Source: Nocardia vinacea (GTDB lineage: Bacteria > Actinomycetota > Actinomycetes > Mycobacteriales > Mycobacteriaceae). Taken from it: DNA of 64,000 nt. The notes under the pieces were generated by a model that did no database searches, was not told the origin of the DNA, and saw nothing but the letters and a program-made list of their open reading frames with translations. Positions 34,840 to 42,970 of the stretch are shown piece after piece. The first letter of the stretch is position 1, and the number at the start of each line of letters is the position of its first letter. Location of the stretch: assembly GCF_035920345.1 (NCBI RefSeq), contig NZ_CP109149.1, positions 1,240,001-1,304,000 on the forward strand. The letters are read 5' to 3'. The position numbers were made by a program, and so were the translations under genes.

Positions 34840-35522
34840 CGGCTGCTCAGTGCACCTGCGGGCGGCTCGGACGACCGCGCGGCCGAGATATTGCGCAACA
34901 CGCTGGTCGCGTGGTCGTCGAACCGTTCGCGTGGAATATCGATGGTGCCGTCCAGCCACGGGCGGTACATATACGCCATCGCGCCGAAAATGGCGTTCGA
35001 GTTGAGGCTGTTCTCGTACTGGTCCGGTGGGGTCTGTGGACTGTCGGCAGCCAACCCGATCGTGAGCGCGATCGGGGCGGTGAACAGTTCGATGAGCTCA
35101 TTGCCTCGGTCGCCGAGTACCCGGGTGGCCTGTGATTCCACGAACATGATCTGGCCGCGGCGGCGATCCTCGACCAGATAATCGGTGAATGCCGAAATGG
35201 CATGGCGAAATAGTTTTTGCGGTTCGGGTGGTGCGGTGGCCAGTGCCGCGAGCAGGCGTTCCTGCGCGCCGAGAACGACCGCTTCCAATGCCGCGGTGAG
35301 CAGTTTGTCCAGACTCGGGAAGCTCTCGTAGAAGTAGCGCTCGGTGAGTCCGGCCTGCCTGCAGACCCCGCGCATGGAGATGTCGGAGGCTCCGATCGTG
35401 GCCATCAACTCGATGGCGGCCTCGATGAGCTGTTCGCGGCGCGCGGCGATTCGGTCGGCCGGGGGCGTGCCGCGCCAGCGGCGCATACCCGGTATCGATC
35501 CATCGGAAACGGCGTCGTTCAT
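34836..35522 (-). CDS. TetR-family regulator
   Basis: This 228-aa protein has the helix-turn-helix SMRGVCRQAGLTERYFYESFPSLDKLL interrupted only by family variation (about residues 48-75) and a helical C-terminal domain. The start is ATG 35522, with GGGAGG upstream; a longer frame begins at 35558. Its 3' end overlaps the BVMO stop by 4 bp, and its 5' end diverges from the di-iron protein gene, whose promoter carries a palindrome. It probably controls that operon and perhaps the monooxygenase. Confidence 0.87.
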   Translation of the reverse strand: MNDAVSDGSIPGMRRWRGTPPADRIAARREQLIEAAIELMATIGASDISMRGVCRQAGLTERYFYESFPSLDKLLTAALEAVVLGAQERLLAALATAPPEPQKLFRHAISAFTDYLVEDRRRGQIMFVESQATRVLGDRGNELIELFTAPIALTIGLAADSPQTPPDQYENSLNSNAIFGAMAYMYRPWLDGTIDIPRERFDDHATSVLRNISAARSSEPPAGALSSR

Positions 35523-35548
35523 GGCCCGATCCTCCCATAGTCGGGAAG

Positions 35549-35593
35549 TTGACATCATGTGATGTTGACAGCATTTGATGTCGGCAATACATT
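35549..35593. promoter_or_regulatory. Promoter with overlapping TetR-type palindromes
   Basis: TTGACA at 35565-35570 with a 17-base spacer to TACATT at 35588-35593 reads toward the gene at 35627. The palindrome ACATCA-TG-TGATGT (35552-35565) abuts this -35. A third TGATGT, part of TTTGATGTCGG, follows inside the spacer. A second TTGACA lies at 35549-35554. The arrangement suits a TetR repressor shared by the divergent genes. Confidence 0.6.
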
Positions 35594-35626
35594 GATTGTC
35601 CAGGGACCAGACGTGAGGACCATCAG

Positions 35627-36571
35627 ATGGGCACTGCTTACGCCGATCAGGCTCATGCCATCAACGCGCGGGACGTCAGCTTCGATTTCGATTCGGTGCC
35701 GATGCACTACATCCCCGGCGAAGTCATGGCCACCCACATCATCAATGTGATGCACCTGGTGCTCCCTGAAGGCGAGCGGGCCATGGCGCAGGCGCTGGCC
35801 GAGGCCTTACCGCAGATCGACGATGAGCGATTGCGGGAAGAGGTCCGTGGCTTCATCGGTCAGGAGACGATGCACGCCGGTTCTCACGAAAAGGCCCGCC
35901 GGCAATTGGAAAGCCTCGGACTCGAGGTCGGCCCGATGGTGGATCGCGTCGCCTGGCTGATCGATCGGCTGCTCGGCGACCACGGACTGTCCGGCCGGGC
36001 CAGACACGAATGGCTGTGCGAGCGACTGGCCCTGTTCGCGGGGATGGAGCACTACACCGCCGTCATCGGCGAATGGCTGCTCACCAATGACAAATTGGCG
36101 GCCAAGGGGATGCATCCGGCAATGCTGGATCTCGTTCGCTGGCACGGCGCCGAGGAGGTCGAACATCGCAGCGTGGTCTACGACGCGTACATGCATCTCG
36201 ACGGTGGCTATGCCCGCAAGGCGCGTCAGGCGTTGATCGCCAGTTCGGGATTGCTCGCGCTGTTCGTGATTTCGAGTGCCTACCTCTTCCAGCGGGACCC
36301 ATCGCCGAATAAGGGCCGATGGTGGCCGCTACAGATGGCCAGCGCCTCGCTGCGCGGTGTGGTCCCGAACTTCACCACCTTCTTGACCGAGATTCCGCGG
36401 TACCTGCGGCCGGGATTCCATCCCTCCCAACTCGGTCCGATGGATAACGCACTGCGCTACCTCGCGCAGTCGCCGGCGGCACGCGCAGTGACCGAGCGCA
36501 GCGAGGGAACCATGAACACAGTCGCCCAGGCGGGCGTGACGGAGCCGAGCGCCAGCGAGGCGGAGTCATGA
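35627..36571 (+). CDS. PF10118-type ferritin-like metal protein, possible di-iron oxygenase
   Basis: A 314-aa protein of the family annotated as predicted metal-dependent hydrolase (PF10118). Metal-ligand motifs of a ferritin-like four-helix bundle are visible: GQETMHAGSHE (ExxH, about residue 84), GMEHYTAVIGEW (about 138) and HGAEEVEHRSV (EExEH, about 174). A hydrophobic stretch (LLALFVISSAYLF, about 208) suggests membrane contact. The stop overlaps the start of a flavin/2Fe-2S reductase gene. That coupling makes an oxygenase fed by that reductase more plausible than a hydrolase. This is inference. Confidence 0.8.
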   Translation: MGTAYADQAHAINARDVSFDFDSVPMHYIPGEVMATHIINVMHLVLPEGERAMAQALAEALPQIDDERLREEVRGFIGQETMHAGSHEKARRQLESLGLEVGPMVDRVAWLIDRLLGDHGLSGRARHEWLCERLALFAGMEHYTAVIGEWLLTNDKLAAKGMHPAMLDLVRWHGAEEVEHRSVVYDAYMHLDGGYARKARQALIASSGLLALFVISSAYLFQRDPSPNKGRWWPLQMASASLRGVVPNFTTFLTEIPRYLRPGFHPSQLGPMDNALRYLAQSPAARAVTERSEGTMNTVAQAGVTEPSASEAES

Positions 36572-37638
36572 CCGCCGTGGAGGAGCAGTTCCGGCCGGGA
36601 GCCGGGCTGCGGATGATCGCGTCGGCGGTGGACACCTACAAGCGGGTATTCACCGAAGGGAAAGCGGCGCAGCTGCTTTCGCGGCCGCAGCCGGTGCGGC
36701 GCACCGGTTTCGATTTCGAGCTGGCGATCATCGGAATCGAGGTCGAGGCCGACGAGGTGGTCAGCCTGACCCTGTGCGATCCAGGCGGCGCGGATCTGCC
36801 CGCCTGGACGCCAGGCGCCCATATCGATGTATTCCTGCCCTCGGGTCGGCAGCGGCAGTATTCGCTGAACAGCGACCCGGAGGATCGCAGCTGCTACCGA
36901 ATCGCGGTGCGGTACATCGCCGATGGCGACGGTTGTTCCCGCGAGATCCACGAGCAGCTGCGCGTCGGCGACCGACTGTGGGTGCGGGGCCCGCGCAATG
37001 CGTTCCCGCTCATCGACGCACCGGAGTATTTCTTCGTGGCGGGCGGTATCGGGATCACGCCGATTCTGCCGATGGTCACCGCCACCGAACGTGCCGGAAT
37101 ACCGTGGCGGCTCATGTATTTCGGGCGCTCGCGGGCGCGGATGCCGTTCCTGTACGAGCTCGCCCACTTCACCGGTGGTGATGTGGTGGTACGACCCGAT
37201 GACGAGTTCGGGGTGCCGGATCCGCGGATGATCTTCGAACAGACGCCGACCGGTGCCGCGGTATATGTCTGCGGACCACCGGCATTGGCGGAAGCCGCGC
37301 GCAAAGTGCTGCTGTTGCACGATCCGACGGCTTCACTGCATACCGAGCGCTTCTCGGCGGTACCGGTCAGCAACGGCGCGCCGTTCCGTATTCGATTGCG
37401 CCGCAGCGAAACCGAGGTCGATGTCGCGGCCGACGAATCCGCGCTGACCGCGATCCGGCGGGCGGTACCGGGCGTCGCCTACTCGTGCCAGCAGGGCTTC
37501 TGCGGGACGTGCCGGGCGAGTGTGCTCGCCGGTGAGGTCGAGCACCGGGACCGGGCGCTACTACCCGGCGATCGAAACAGTGCGATGCTCACCTGCGTAT
37601 CACGTTCTCGCGGTGGCGAACTCGAACTCGATCTGTAG
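36568..37638 (+). CDS. Flavin and [2Fe-2S] oxidoreductase (PDR/vanillate demethylase reductase type)
   Basis: This 356-aa electron-transfer protein has a flavin-binding barrel (GAHIDVFLPSGRQRQYSLNS, about residues 77-96), an NAD-binding domain (AGGIGITPILPM, about 158-169; YVCGPPAL, about 232) and a C-terminal plant-type ferredoxin with cysteines in YSCQQGFCGTCR (about 308-319) and a later LTCVS. It moves electrons from NAD(P)H through flavin and iron-sulfur to an oxygenase. The ATG overlaps the stop of the di-iron protein gene, its likely partner. Confidence 0.92.
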   Translation: MTAVEEQFRPGAGLRMIASAVDTYKRVFTEGKAAQLLSRPQPVRRTGFDFELAIIGIEVEADEVVSLTLCDPGGADLPAWTPGAHIDVFLPSGRQRQYSLNSDPEDRSCYRIAVRYIADGDGCSREIHEQLRVGDRLWVRGPRNAFPLIDAPEYFFVAGGIGITPILPMVTATERAGIPWRLMYFGRSRARMPFLYELAHFTGGDVVVRPDDEFGVPDPRMIFEQTPTGAAVYVCGPPALAEAARKVLLLHDPTASLHTERFSAVPVSNGAPFRIRLRRSETEVDVAADESALTAIRRAVPGVAYSCQQGFCGTCRASVLAGEVEHRDRALLPGDRNSAMLTCVSRSRGGELELDL

Positions 37639-37640
37639 AT

Positions 37641-38336
37641 TCACTCCGCGGCCGGGAAGATACCCGGCAGCGTCATCGCGTATTCGAGATCGGCGCGGGT
37701 GCCGAGCGTGGTGAGCAGCACGCGGATCATGGTAAGCCGTCCAGCGGCAACGGTTTCCGCGTCCGGCTCGGCGCCGGGCGCGGTACCCGCCGAAATGCGA
37801 TAGACCACATACTCGCAAACATGCAGGGCCGCATCGAGATCCAGCGGTGAGGGGACCGGGCGGCCCAATTCCGTGAACGTTTCGCGCACCAGCGCGCGGA
37901 TATCGTCCAGTGCCCGTTCGCGATAGGCCGATACCGGTGAGGCCGGATCGTGCAGTTCGGCGAACAGTGGGCGCAGCATCGCACCGTGCCCGCGGGCCCA
38001 GCCGAGGTAGGCGTCGATGAGACGAATGCCGAGCTCGACCGGCTCGTCCGGACCGGTCAGTGCCGTGCGGATGCCGTCGACGAGGCCGTCGTTGGATGCC
38101 TCCAGTACGACGTGCAGCGGTTCGGTGGCATTGCCGAAGTAACGGTAGAAGGTGGGTCGGGCCAGTCCGGCCTGTTCGATGATCTGGGCGACGCTGAGTC
38201 CGCGCGAGCCGCCGCGGGTGAATACCGCCGCGGTGGCGAGCACGATGCGGGCGCGGACCTCCTCGGCCTGCTCCTGGGTCTGCGGTGGTCGGCCCCGGCG
38301 GGCCGCGCCATTCGTCTGGGAAGTGTCAGCGGACAT
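37641..38336 (-). CDS. TetR-family regulator
   Basis: A 231-aa TetR protein. The helix-turn-helix SVAQIIEQAGLARPTFYRYF lies at about residues 48-67, after a basic N-terminal tail (RRGRPP). It is convergent with the reductase gene and divergent from the aldehyde dehydrogenase gene. The intergenic region carries two palindromes around a TTGACA element, so it probably controls the aldehyde dehydrogenase/SDR pair. Confidence 0.87.
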   Translation of the reverse strand: MSADTSQTNGAARRGRPPQTQEQAEEVRARIVLATAAVFTRGGSRGLSVAQIIEQAGLARPTFYRYFGNATEPLHVVLEASNDGLVDGIRTALTGPDEPVELGIRLIDAYLGWARGHGAMLRPLFAELHDPASPVSAYRERALDDIRALVRETFTELGRPVPSPLDLDAALHVCEYVVYRISAGTAPGAEPDAETVAAGRLTMIRVLLTTLGTRADLEYAMTLPGIFPAAE

Positions 38337-38389
38337 GGTGATGCCTCACAACTCGAAGCCTGACCTGTCTGTGTGCCACACCCGACAGC

Positions 38390-38432
38390 TTGACACGAGG
38401 TGTGACACCGGCATTAATCTAACACCAGTGTT
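38390..38432. promoter_or_regulatory. Promoter region with two dyads before the aldehyde dehydrogenase gene
   Basis: TTGACA lies at 38390-38395 with an A/T-rich -10-like ATTAATCT near 38413-38420. GGTGT-G-ACACC (38399-38409) lies in the spacer and AACAC-CA-GTGTT (38421-38432) over the likely transcription start. Both have perfect arms. They are candidate operators for the divergent TetR protein. Confidence 0.55.
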
Positions 38433-38500
38433 CAGGAAATAGCTGAACCCGGCTTACCGCCTCGTCCAGCGCAGGCGCCCGACCCAGGAGAGGGCCGACA

Positions 38501-40072
38501 ATGACGACCGCCCGCCAGCTGACCGAACCGACGGCCCTGCCCGCGGCCCTGGTACAACCACTGCTAGATCGCGCGATCGCGGGCGGCGCCCCCGCGGTCG
38601 AGGTCTTCGCACCCGCGACCGGGCACAAGATCGCGGACCTGCCGCAGTCCTCGACCGGCGATATCGAGACCGCCTTCGCGAGCGCGCGCGCCGCGCAGCA
38701 GGAGTGGGCGCGGTGCTCGGTGCGCGAGCGGGTCGCGGTGCTGCGGAAATTCCACGACATCGTGCTGGCCGAACAGGACGCCATCCTCGATATCGTGCAG
38801 ACCGAGACCGGTAAGTCCCGGGCGCACGCCTTCGACGAGGTCGGGGATGTCGCGGTCAATGCCAGGTACTACGCGGCGGTCGCGAACAAGCTGTTGGCCA
38901 CCCGCAAACCGCGTGGTGTGCTGCCGGTATTGACCCAGGTCGATGTGCGGCATCGGCCCAAGGGCGTGGTCGCGGTGATCTCGCCGTGGAACTATCCGCT
39001 GGCCCTGGCCGTCTCCGACGCCCTGCCCGCACTGGTTGCCGGAAACGCCGTCGTCGCGCGACCGGATAACCAGACCGCGCTGACCGCGCTATGGGCCATC
39101 GATGCCGCCGAGCGCGCCGGGCTGCCGCGCGGACTCTGGCAGGCGGTGCTCGGCCGTGGTTCGGTGATCGGCGGTGAGGTGATCGCGCGCGCCGACTATG
39201 TCGACTACACCGGGTCCAGTGCGACCGGCCGGACCATCGCGCAGCAGGCCGGAGAGCGGCTCATCGGATATTCGCTCGAACTCGGCGGCAAGAACCCGCT
39301 GCTGGTGCTGGCCGATGCGGATGTGTCCAGGGCGGCCAAGATCGCGATTCGGGCCTGCTTCGCCTCGGCGGGGCAGCTGTGCGAGTCGATGGAGCGAATC
39401 TATGTGCACGACAAGGTCTATGACCAGTTTGTCGGCGAATTCATCGAGCATGTGCGGGCGATCGAATTGGGCGGTGCGCTCGATTACGCCAGTGATATGG
39501 GGTCTTTGACGTTCCAGCGCCAATTGGACACCGTCAGTGCACATGTCGACGATGCCGTCGCGAAGGGCGCGACGGTGCTGGCAGGCGGTAAGGCGCGTCC
39601 CGATCTCGGACCGTACTTCTACGAGCCGACCGTGCTGACCGGGGTGCGGCCCGGCATGACGGTGTATCGCGAGGAGACCTTCGGGCCGGTGGTATCGATC
39701 TATCGAGTCGGCAGCGACGGCGAGGCGGTCGAACAGGCCAATGACACCGCGTACGGGCTCAATGCGAGTGTCTGGACCAAGGATGTCGATCGAGGTCGTC
39801 AGGTAGCCGCGCGCATCAATGCGGGTTCGGTGAATGTGAACGAGGGCTTCATCGCGGCCTGGGGTAGCGCGGACGCGCCATCGGGCGGGCTCGGCATTTC
39901 GGGCACCGGGCGTCGGCACGGTCCAGAGGGCTTGTTGAAGTACATCGACACCCAGACGATCGCGGTGCAGCGGATGCTCCCGATCGCACCGCTGCCCGGC
40001 ATGTCCGAGGAACTGTGGGCGAAGACCATGACGCTGTATTTCGGCGTCATGAAGGCGCTGCGCCAAAAGTAG
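38501..40072 (+). CDS. Aldehyde dehydrogenase, succinate-semialdehyde dehydrogenase-like
   Basis: This 523-aa NAD(P)-dependent enzyme oxidises an aldehyde to an acid. The cofactor segment SPWNYPLALAVSDALPAL is near residue 160, the general base Glu in LELGGKNP near 262, and the catalytic Cys in SAGQLCES near 297. It resembles mycobacterial GabD2 (Rv1731). The preferred aldehyde is not certain. AGGAGAGGG precedes the ATG. The next gene is an SDR 42 bp downstream, suggesting alcohol-aldehyde-acid conversion in one operon. Confidence 0.93.
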   Translation: MTTARQLTEPTALPAALVQPLLDRAIAGGAPAVEVFAPATGHKIADLPQSSTGDIETAFASARAAQQEWARCSVRERVAVLRKFHDIVLAEQDAILDIVQTETGKSRAHAFDEVGDVAVNARYYAAVANKLLATRKPRGVLPVLTQVDVRHRPKGVVAVISPWNYPLALAVSDALPALVAGNAVVARPDNQTALTALWAIDAAERAGLPRGLWQAVLGRGSVIGGEVIARADYVDYTGSSATGRTIAQQAGERLIGYSLELGGKNPLLVLADADVSRAAKIAIRACFASAGQLCESMERIYVHDKVYDQFVGEFIEHVRAIELGGALDYASDMGSLTFQRQLDTVSAHVDDAVAKGATVLAGGKARPDLGPYFYEPTVLTGVRPGMTVYREETFGPVVSIYRVGSDGEAVEQANDTAYGLNASVWTKDVDRGRQVAARINAGSVNVNEGFIAAWGSADAPSGGLGISGTGRRHGPEGLLKYIDTQTIAVQRMLPIAPLPGMSEELWAKTMTLYFGVMKALRQK

Positions 40073-40084
40073 TTGCGCCAAAAG
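40059..40084 (+). repeat. Short direct repeat across the aldehyde dehydrogenase stop codon
   Basis: TGCGCCAAAAG occurs at 40059-40069 and 40074-40084, so the last codons before the stop are repeated 15 bp later. It looks like a small slippage duplication that has started to diverge. Confidence 0.7.
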
Positions 40085-40114
40085 CTATTCACGACGAAAT
40101 CAGGATGAGGACGA

Positions 40115-40945
40115 ATGAAACTGGACACGGTAGCCGATAAGAAGGTCCTGGTCACGGGCGCGGCAATGGGCCTGGGCAAGCTGTTCGCCGAGCGTGCGGT
40201 GCGTGAGGGTGCGGCCGCGGTGGTGCTGTGGGATATCAACGAAACCGCGCTGAAGGAGACCGCGGTCGAGTTGTCCGGTCGCGGCGTCGCCATCCATCAC
40301 TATGTGGTCGACGTGTCCGCGCAGGACGCCATCAGCGAGGCCGCGGCGGCGGTGCGTGCCGATGTCGGCGATATCGACATCCTGATCAACAATGCGGGCA
40401 TCGTACGCGGCAACAGCTACTTCTGGGAGACCACCGATCGTGCCGATATCGATAAGACGATGGCGATCAATTCCCTTGCGCCGATGTACATTACGCTCGA
40501 ATTCCTGCCCGCGATGGTGCGCGGCACGGGTACAGCGCGGGTCATGACCATCGCGTCCTCGGCGGGTCTGGTTTCCAATCCGCGCATGAGCGTGTACGCG
40601 GCCTCGAAGTGGGCGGCGCTGGGCTGGTCGGATTCGGTGCGCATCGAGCTGGAACAGGCGGGCCACGACCATGTGCAGATCACCACGGTCTGTCCGACCT
40701 ACATCAATACCGGAATGTTCAATGGCGCAAAGGGTTTCCTGTTCACACCGATTCTCGAACAGGACGATGTCGTCGACGCCTCGTGGCGCGAAATGAAAGC
40801 GGGCACTGCCTTGGTGATCCTGCCGTGGACATCCCGGCTCAACAAGGCGCTCTCCGGTCTGCTGCCGATCAAACTGCGCGATCTGTTCCTGAATTCGGTT
40901 GGCGTGTACCACTCGATGGACGAGTTCACCGGTCGCAAGAAGTAG
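40115..40945 (+). CDS. Short-chain dehydrogenase/reductase
   Basis: A classical 276-aa SDR: TGAAMGLG cofactor motif (about residues 14-21), INNAG (about 91), catalytic YAASK (about 160) and an N-S-LAPMYIT region between. The C-terminal extension (LPIKLRDLFLNSVGVYH) resembles retinol dehydrogenase-like SDRs. It follows the aldehyde dehydrogenase in the same direction, so oxidation of an alcohol or hydroxy-lipid to the aldehyde is a reasonable guess. Confidence 0.9.
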   Translation: MKLDTVADKKVLVTGAAMGLGKLFAERAVREGAAAVVLWDINETALKETAVELSGRGVAIHHYVVDVSAQDAISEAAAAVRADVGDIDILINNAGIVRGNSYFWETTDRADIDKTMAINSLAPMYITLEFLPAMVRGTGTARVMTIASSAGLVSNPRMSVYAASKWAALGWSDSVRIELEQAGHDHVQITTVCPTYINTGMFNGAKGFLFTPILEQDDVVDASWREMKAGTALVILPWTSRLNKALSGLLPIKLRDLFLNSVGVYHSMDEFTGRKK

Positions 40946-40988
40946 CGGCCTCCATGTCGATTTCATCGGCGTCGGGTGGTGATCGGAA

Positions 40989-41789
40989 TCAAATGTCTGG
41001 CTTGGTGCCGATGACGACGGTTGAGTAGAGCTCGTCGGATTCGGCGATGCGGCCGGTCAAACCGTGCGCGGTGAGAACGGTGATCGAGGGCAGGGCCTGG
41101 GCTTCGGTGGATTCGACCAGCAGGTGGCCGCCCGGCGCGAGCCAGGTGCGGGCGGCGGCTACGACGCGGCGGAAGATATCCAGGCCGTCGGGTCCGCCGT
41201 CGAGGGCAGTGCGCGGTTCGTAATCGCGTGCCTCCGGAGGCATCTTGGCGATCATCTCGGATGGCACGTACGGGGTGTTGGCGAGCAGGATATTGATTCG
41301 GCCGCACAATTCACGGGGGAGCGGCTCGAAAAGGTCGCCTGCGTAGACGGGCGCGCCGATCGGGGTGAGGTTGCGACGGGCGCATTCGACCGCCGCGGGT
41401 TCGATATCGGTGGCGGCGAGTTCTATCGGGCGGCCTTCGGTGGCAAGAGTGTGTGCCAGCGCGAGACCCAATGCGCCTGAGCCGCAACATATATCGACGA
41501 CAACCGGGTGCTGAGGCATGGCGCGGGCGAGTTCGGCGGCCTCGTTGACGAGGAAGGCGGTGCGCTGGCGCGGTACGAAGACGCCCGGCGCGACCGCGAC
41601 GCGGATGCCGTGGAATTCGGTCCAGCCCAGCAGGTATTCCAGCGGTGTTCCGGAAACGCGTTGTGCGACCAAGTCGCTGAGATCGGCACCGGTCTCCGCC
41701 GCCGCGGCGATGAGCAACCGCGCCTCGTCCTCGGCGAATACACAGCCTGCCGCGCGCAGTTGCGCGACCACTTCTCCGGTTGGTGTCAT
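40989..41789 (-). CDS. PrmC/HemK-related N5-glutamine methyltransferase-like protein
   Basis: A 266-aa SAM methyltransferase with the HemK-type N-terminal helices and GTPLEYLLGWTEFHGIRVAVAPGVFVPR cut into its usual blocks (about residues 47-75), motif I VVDICCGSGALGLALA (about 97-112) and, in place of the catalytic NPPY, NTPY (about 171). Actinobacteria carry a second, PrmC-related family with this change. The housekeeping PrmC methylates release factors; the target of this paralogue is not established. Confidence 0.83.
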   Translation of the reverse strand: MTPTGEVVAQLRAAGCVFAEDEARLLIAAAAETGADLSDLVAQRVSGTPLEYLLGWTEFHGIRVAVAPGVFVPRQRTAFLVNEAAELARAMPQHPVVVDICCGSGALGLALAHTLATEGRPIELAATDIEPAAVECARRNLTPIGAPVYAGDLFEPLPRELCGRINILLANTPYVPSEMIAKMPPEARDYEPRTALDGGPDGLDIFRRVVAAARTWLAPGGHLLVESTEAQALPSITVLTAHGLTGRIAESDELYSTVVIGTKPDI

Positions 41790-41892
41790 CGGGATATCGT
41801 GCCGTGTGGACGGGGTGCGGTGGGTCTGAGCGTGCAGATTTGCGCGATTTATGTCATTTCAGACGGAAAGCGCACGCTCAGACCCATTCCGC

Positions 41893-42777
41893 TCAGCGTG
41901 CGGTGGCGAGCTGGAATGTCCGCGTCGCGTCGAGGTAGATGCCGCGCTGCGCCTGCCTGGCAGGCGGCGGCAACTGCGATACCAACTGCTCGAGTGAGGT
42001 GGTCGCCCCGACCACCTGAGTGCCCGCGACAATGAAATCGGCGACCGCGCGCCGGATGTGGTTCGGCGAGGTCACCACGACCGCGCTGTTCGCGCCGATA
42101 TCGCGCAGCATCCTGGTGCTGAACAACGCGTTCTGCACCGTCGATCCGGCTCGGCTCTCGACATTGATCCGGGACTCCGGCAGCCCCTTGCCGACCAGCC
42201 AGGCCCGCATGGCCTCGGCCTCGGTGATCCCGTTCTGCGGGTTTCCGCCGGTGACGACGATCGGTGAAAGTGGCGAGGCGACCGCCTGCAACCACGCCGC
42301 GGTCAGCCGGTTCACCAACTCGGGGCGCAGCGAACCGTCCGGGAGCAGGCCGTAGCCGAGCACCACGATTCCGGTCTGCGGCCCGACGATCGATGGCAGC
42401 GGATTCGGCAGGGTACCGATCGCGGCGCCGATCGCGCCGAGCACATTAGTGGTGCCCTGGGCCATTGCCGGGTCGACGGCGGTGAGCCGGGCCAGTGCAT
42501 CGGCCATGGCGGGCAGGTCATAGGCGTAATTCGACCAGATCGCCTGCAGCGAAAGGGCCTCGGCATCGGCCGGGTCGGCGGCGATCAGCTGTCGGAGTTC
42601 GGCGCGGCCGGCGGCATCGTCGCCGTCGGTGAAGGCGCGCTGGGCGGAGTTGTAGAGGGCGTCGGTTTCCGGGGCCGCGATGGCGGGTGCGCCGGATAGT
42701 CCGGTGATGGTCGCGGCCGCGAACGCGGTCGCGACCCATAGTTTCCAATGCCTCGAGATCTTCACTACAGTCGACAC
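41893..42777 (-). CDS. Exported YdcF/DUF218-family protein
   Basis: This 294-aa protein has a signal peptide ending near APAIAAPE (about residue 35), a helical region of TPR-like character (ADPADAEALSLQAIWSNYAYDL, about 68-89) and the DUF218 domain starting GIVVLGYGLLPDGSLRPEL (about 136), with VTGG and a late VVTSPNHIRRA. DUF218 proteins such as YdcF and SanA are of uncertain enzymatic role, and some affect cell-envelope integrity. It stands alone, divergent from folD. Confidence 0.82.
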   Translation of the reverse strand: MSTVVKISRHWKLWVATAFAAATITGLSGAPAIAAPETDALYNSAQRAFTDGDDAAGRAELRQLIAADPADAEALSLQAIWSNYAYDLPAMADALARLTAVDPAMAQGTTNVLGAIGAAIGTLPNPLPSIVGPQTGIVVLGYGLLPDGSLRPELVNRLTAAWLQAVASPLSPIVVTGGNPQNGITEAEAMRAWLVGKGLPESRINVESRAGSTVQNALFSTRMLRDIGANSAVVVTSPNHIRRAVADFIVAGTQVVGATTSLEQLVSQLPPPARQAQRGIYLDATRTFQLATAR

Positions 42778-42970
42778 CTTTCCACGCGTGAAACGGGGCT
42801 TCGGTAGGTCTGCTGACAGTTAGCCATTGGCAATCACAGCAACGATACGGCTGGTAACTGCCATAACCGGGTAATTGCCAGGCGTTGTTTCCGGCATTCG
42901 GGCAAACCGGGCGGCGCGCGGGGTGCCCGCCGAAACCCGCCGCGCAGTGCAGCCGATAAGGTGTGACAAC

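Noticed and set aside
39089..40081. 330-codon minus-strand frame opposite the aldehyde dehydrogenase
   Set aside because: Antisense shadow of an enzyme with intact catalytic motifs.
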